From Euborellia annulipes (lineage: Eukaryota; Arthropoda; Insecta; Dermaptera; Anisolabididae): a stretch of DNA of 64,000 nt. The notes beneath the pieces are model-generated. The model searched no databases, had not been told where the DNA came from, and worked only from the letters and a program-made list of their open reading frames with translations. The stretch is taken from the NCBI GenBank assembly GCA_023213315.1, contig JAKCPI010005009.1, positions 29,456 to 93,455 on the forward strand, in the 5' to 3' direction. The position numbers were made by a program, and so were the translations under genes. Positions within the stretch are counted from its first letter, which is position 1. Each line of letters starts with the position of its first letter. Positions 63,693-64,000 of this stretch are shown in pieces.

Positions 63693-64000
63693 CATAGGCG
63701 TAGCCAGAAATTTTTGATGGGGGGGTTTAGGATTATTTCTCCCCTCCCCCCCCCTCCCGACTAATAGGGCAGTATAGGGCGTCTGATGAAATATATGACT
63801 AGCAACTTACCCCACCTTCGCTTCGCTCCCCCCCCCTGGACCAACCCTCGAGGTGGCTCTGGCCCGCCCTTTCTTAATTAAGTGCCACAATTTTTCAATC
63901 AACTCGTATCAGGCAATAAATTCTTAATTTTATGTATAAGGGCCTAAAATACCGAGGTGTCCCTCAAATTGTTTCTCTTGACCAGAGTCCCATCATCTCA
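63693..64000. mobile_element. hAT-type element, left part (runs off the window)
   Basis: It starts CATAGGCGTAGCCAG and follows 14725 through the G/C runs, TAATAGGGCA.TATA.GGCGT, AAGTGCCACAATTTTTCA and CAGGCAATAAA. The right end lies beyond the window or is lost. Confidence 0.8.

Overview
This window is AT-rich eukaryotic DNA (roughly 30% GC by eye). It carries no prokaryotic signals, no rRNA, and no host gene I can name. The content is almost entirely transposable elements and their relics, nested several layers deep: a mariner relic, many hAT-type elements with exact 8-bp target duplications, tRNA-like SINEs, a non-LTR reverse-transcriptase fragment, a solo LTR, and candidate hammerhead-ribozyme tails of the kind carried by Penelope-like elements. 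An invertebrate, most likely an arthropod, fits this mixture. The species is not identifiable from what I can see.

The dominant repeat, called family A here, occurs about 25 times. Complete copies are about 675 bp (27446-28119, 54967-55638, 60567-61243), and a long subtype is about 1.0 kb (6825-7878, 59543-60540). Each starts with a roughly 80-bp hairpin opening TCTGGTGTGAC. It then carries a GTTACCATGGCAAC palindrome and a CA-rich microsatellite, and ends in a second hairpin finishing GGTAAGAGAAAGT. That 13-mer is the exact reverse complement of the core of the 5' hairpin. An occupied and an empty site within the window fix the ends and show insertion into an A-run. The layout resembles non-autonomous Helentron-like elements (HINE/INE-1), but I cannot place it firmly.

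Layout. 1-9.2 kb is a rearranged block: an inverted repeat (1-562 against 5465-6204), a direct duplication (about 3811-4877 against 6630-8783), a SINE dimer and an RT relic. 9.3-10.6 kb is a TIR transposon inserted in a SINE. 10.6-18 kb is sparse, with one candidate host exon (12404-12529, minus) and a 668-bp hAT element. 18-26 kb holds SINEs, tRNA-like heads and MITEs. 26.8-38 kb has a hAT MITE, a full family A copy, the mariner relic, a 0.8-kb TIR element and two TTAA-flanked MITEs. 39-46 kb has inverted Penelope-like tails, ribozyme-like cores and a GC-rich island. 46.0-48.5 kb is a SINE split by a 2.1-kb TIR transposon. 48.6-57.5 kb has MITEs, a 1.0-kb hAT element, family A copies and a solo LTR. 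58.0-62.2 kb is a 4.17-kb hAT element that keeps two plausible 5' transposase exons, contains a second hAT element, and inside that a tandem array interrupted by two family A copies. The end holds a MITE, another ribozyme-like tail and the start of one more hAT-type copy.

Nothing reads as a working gene set. The value of the window lies in family A, the ribozyme-like tails and the nested insertions with readable target-site duplications.
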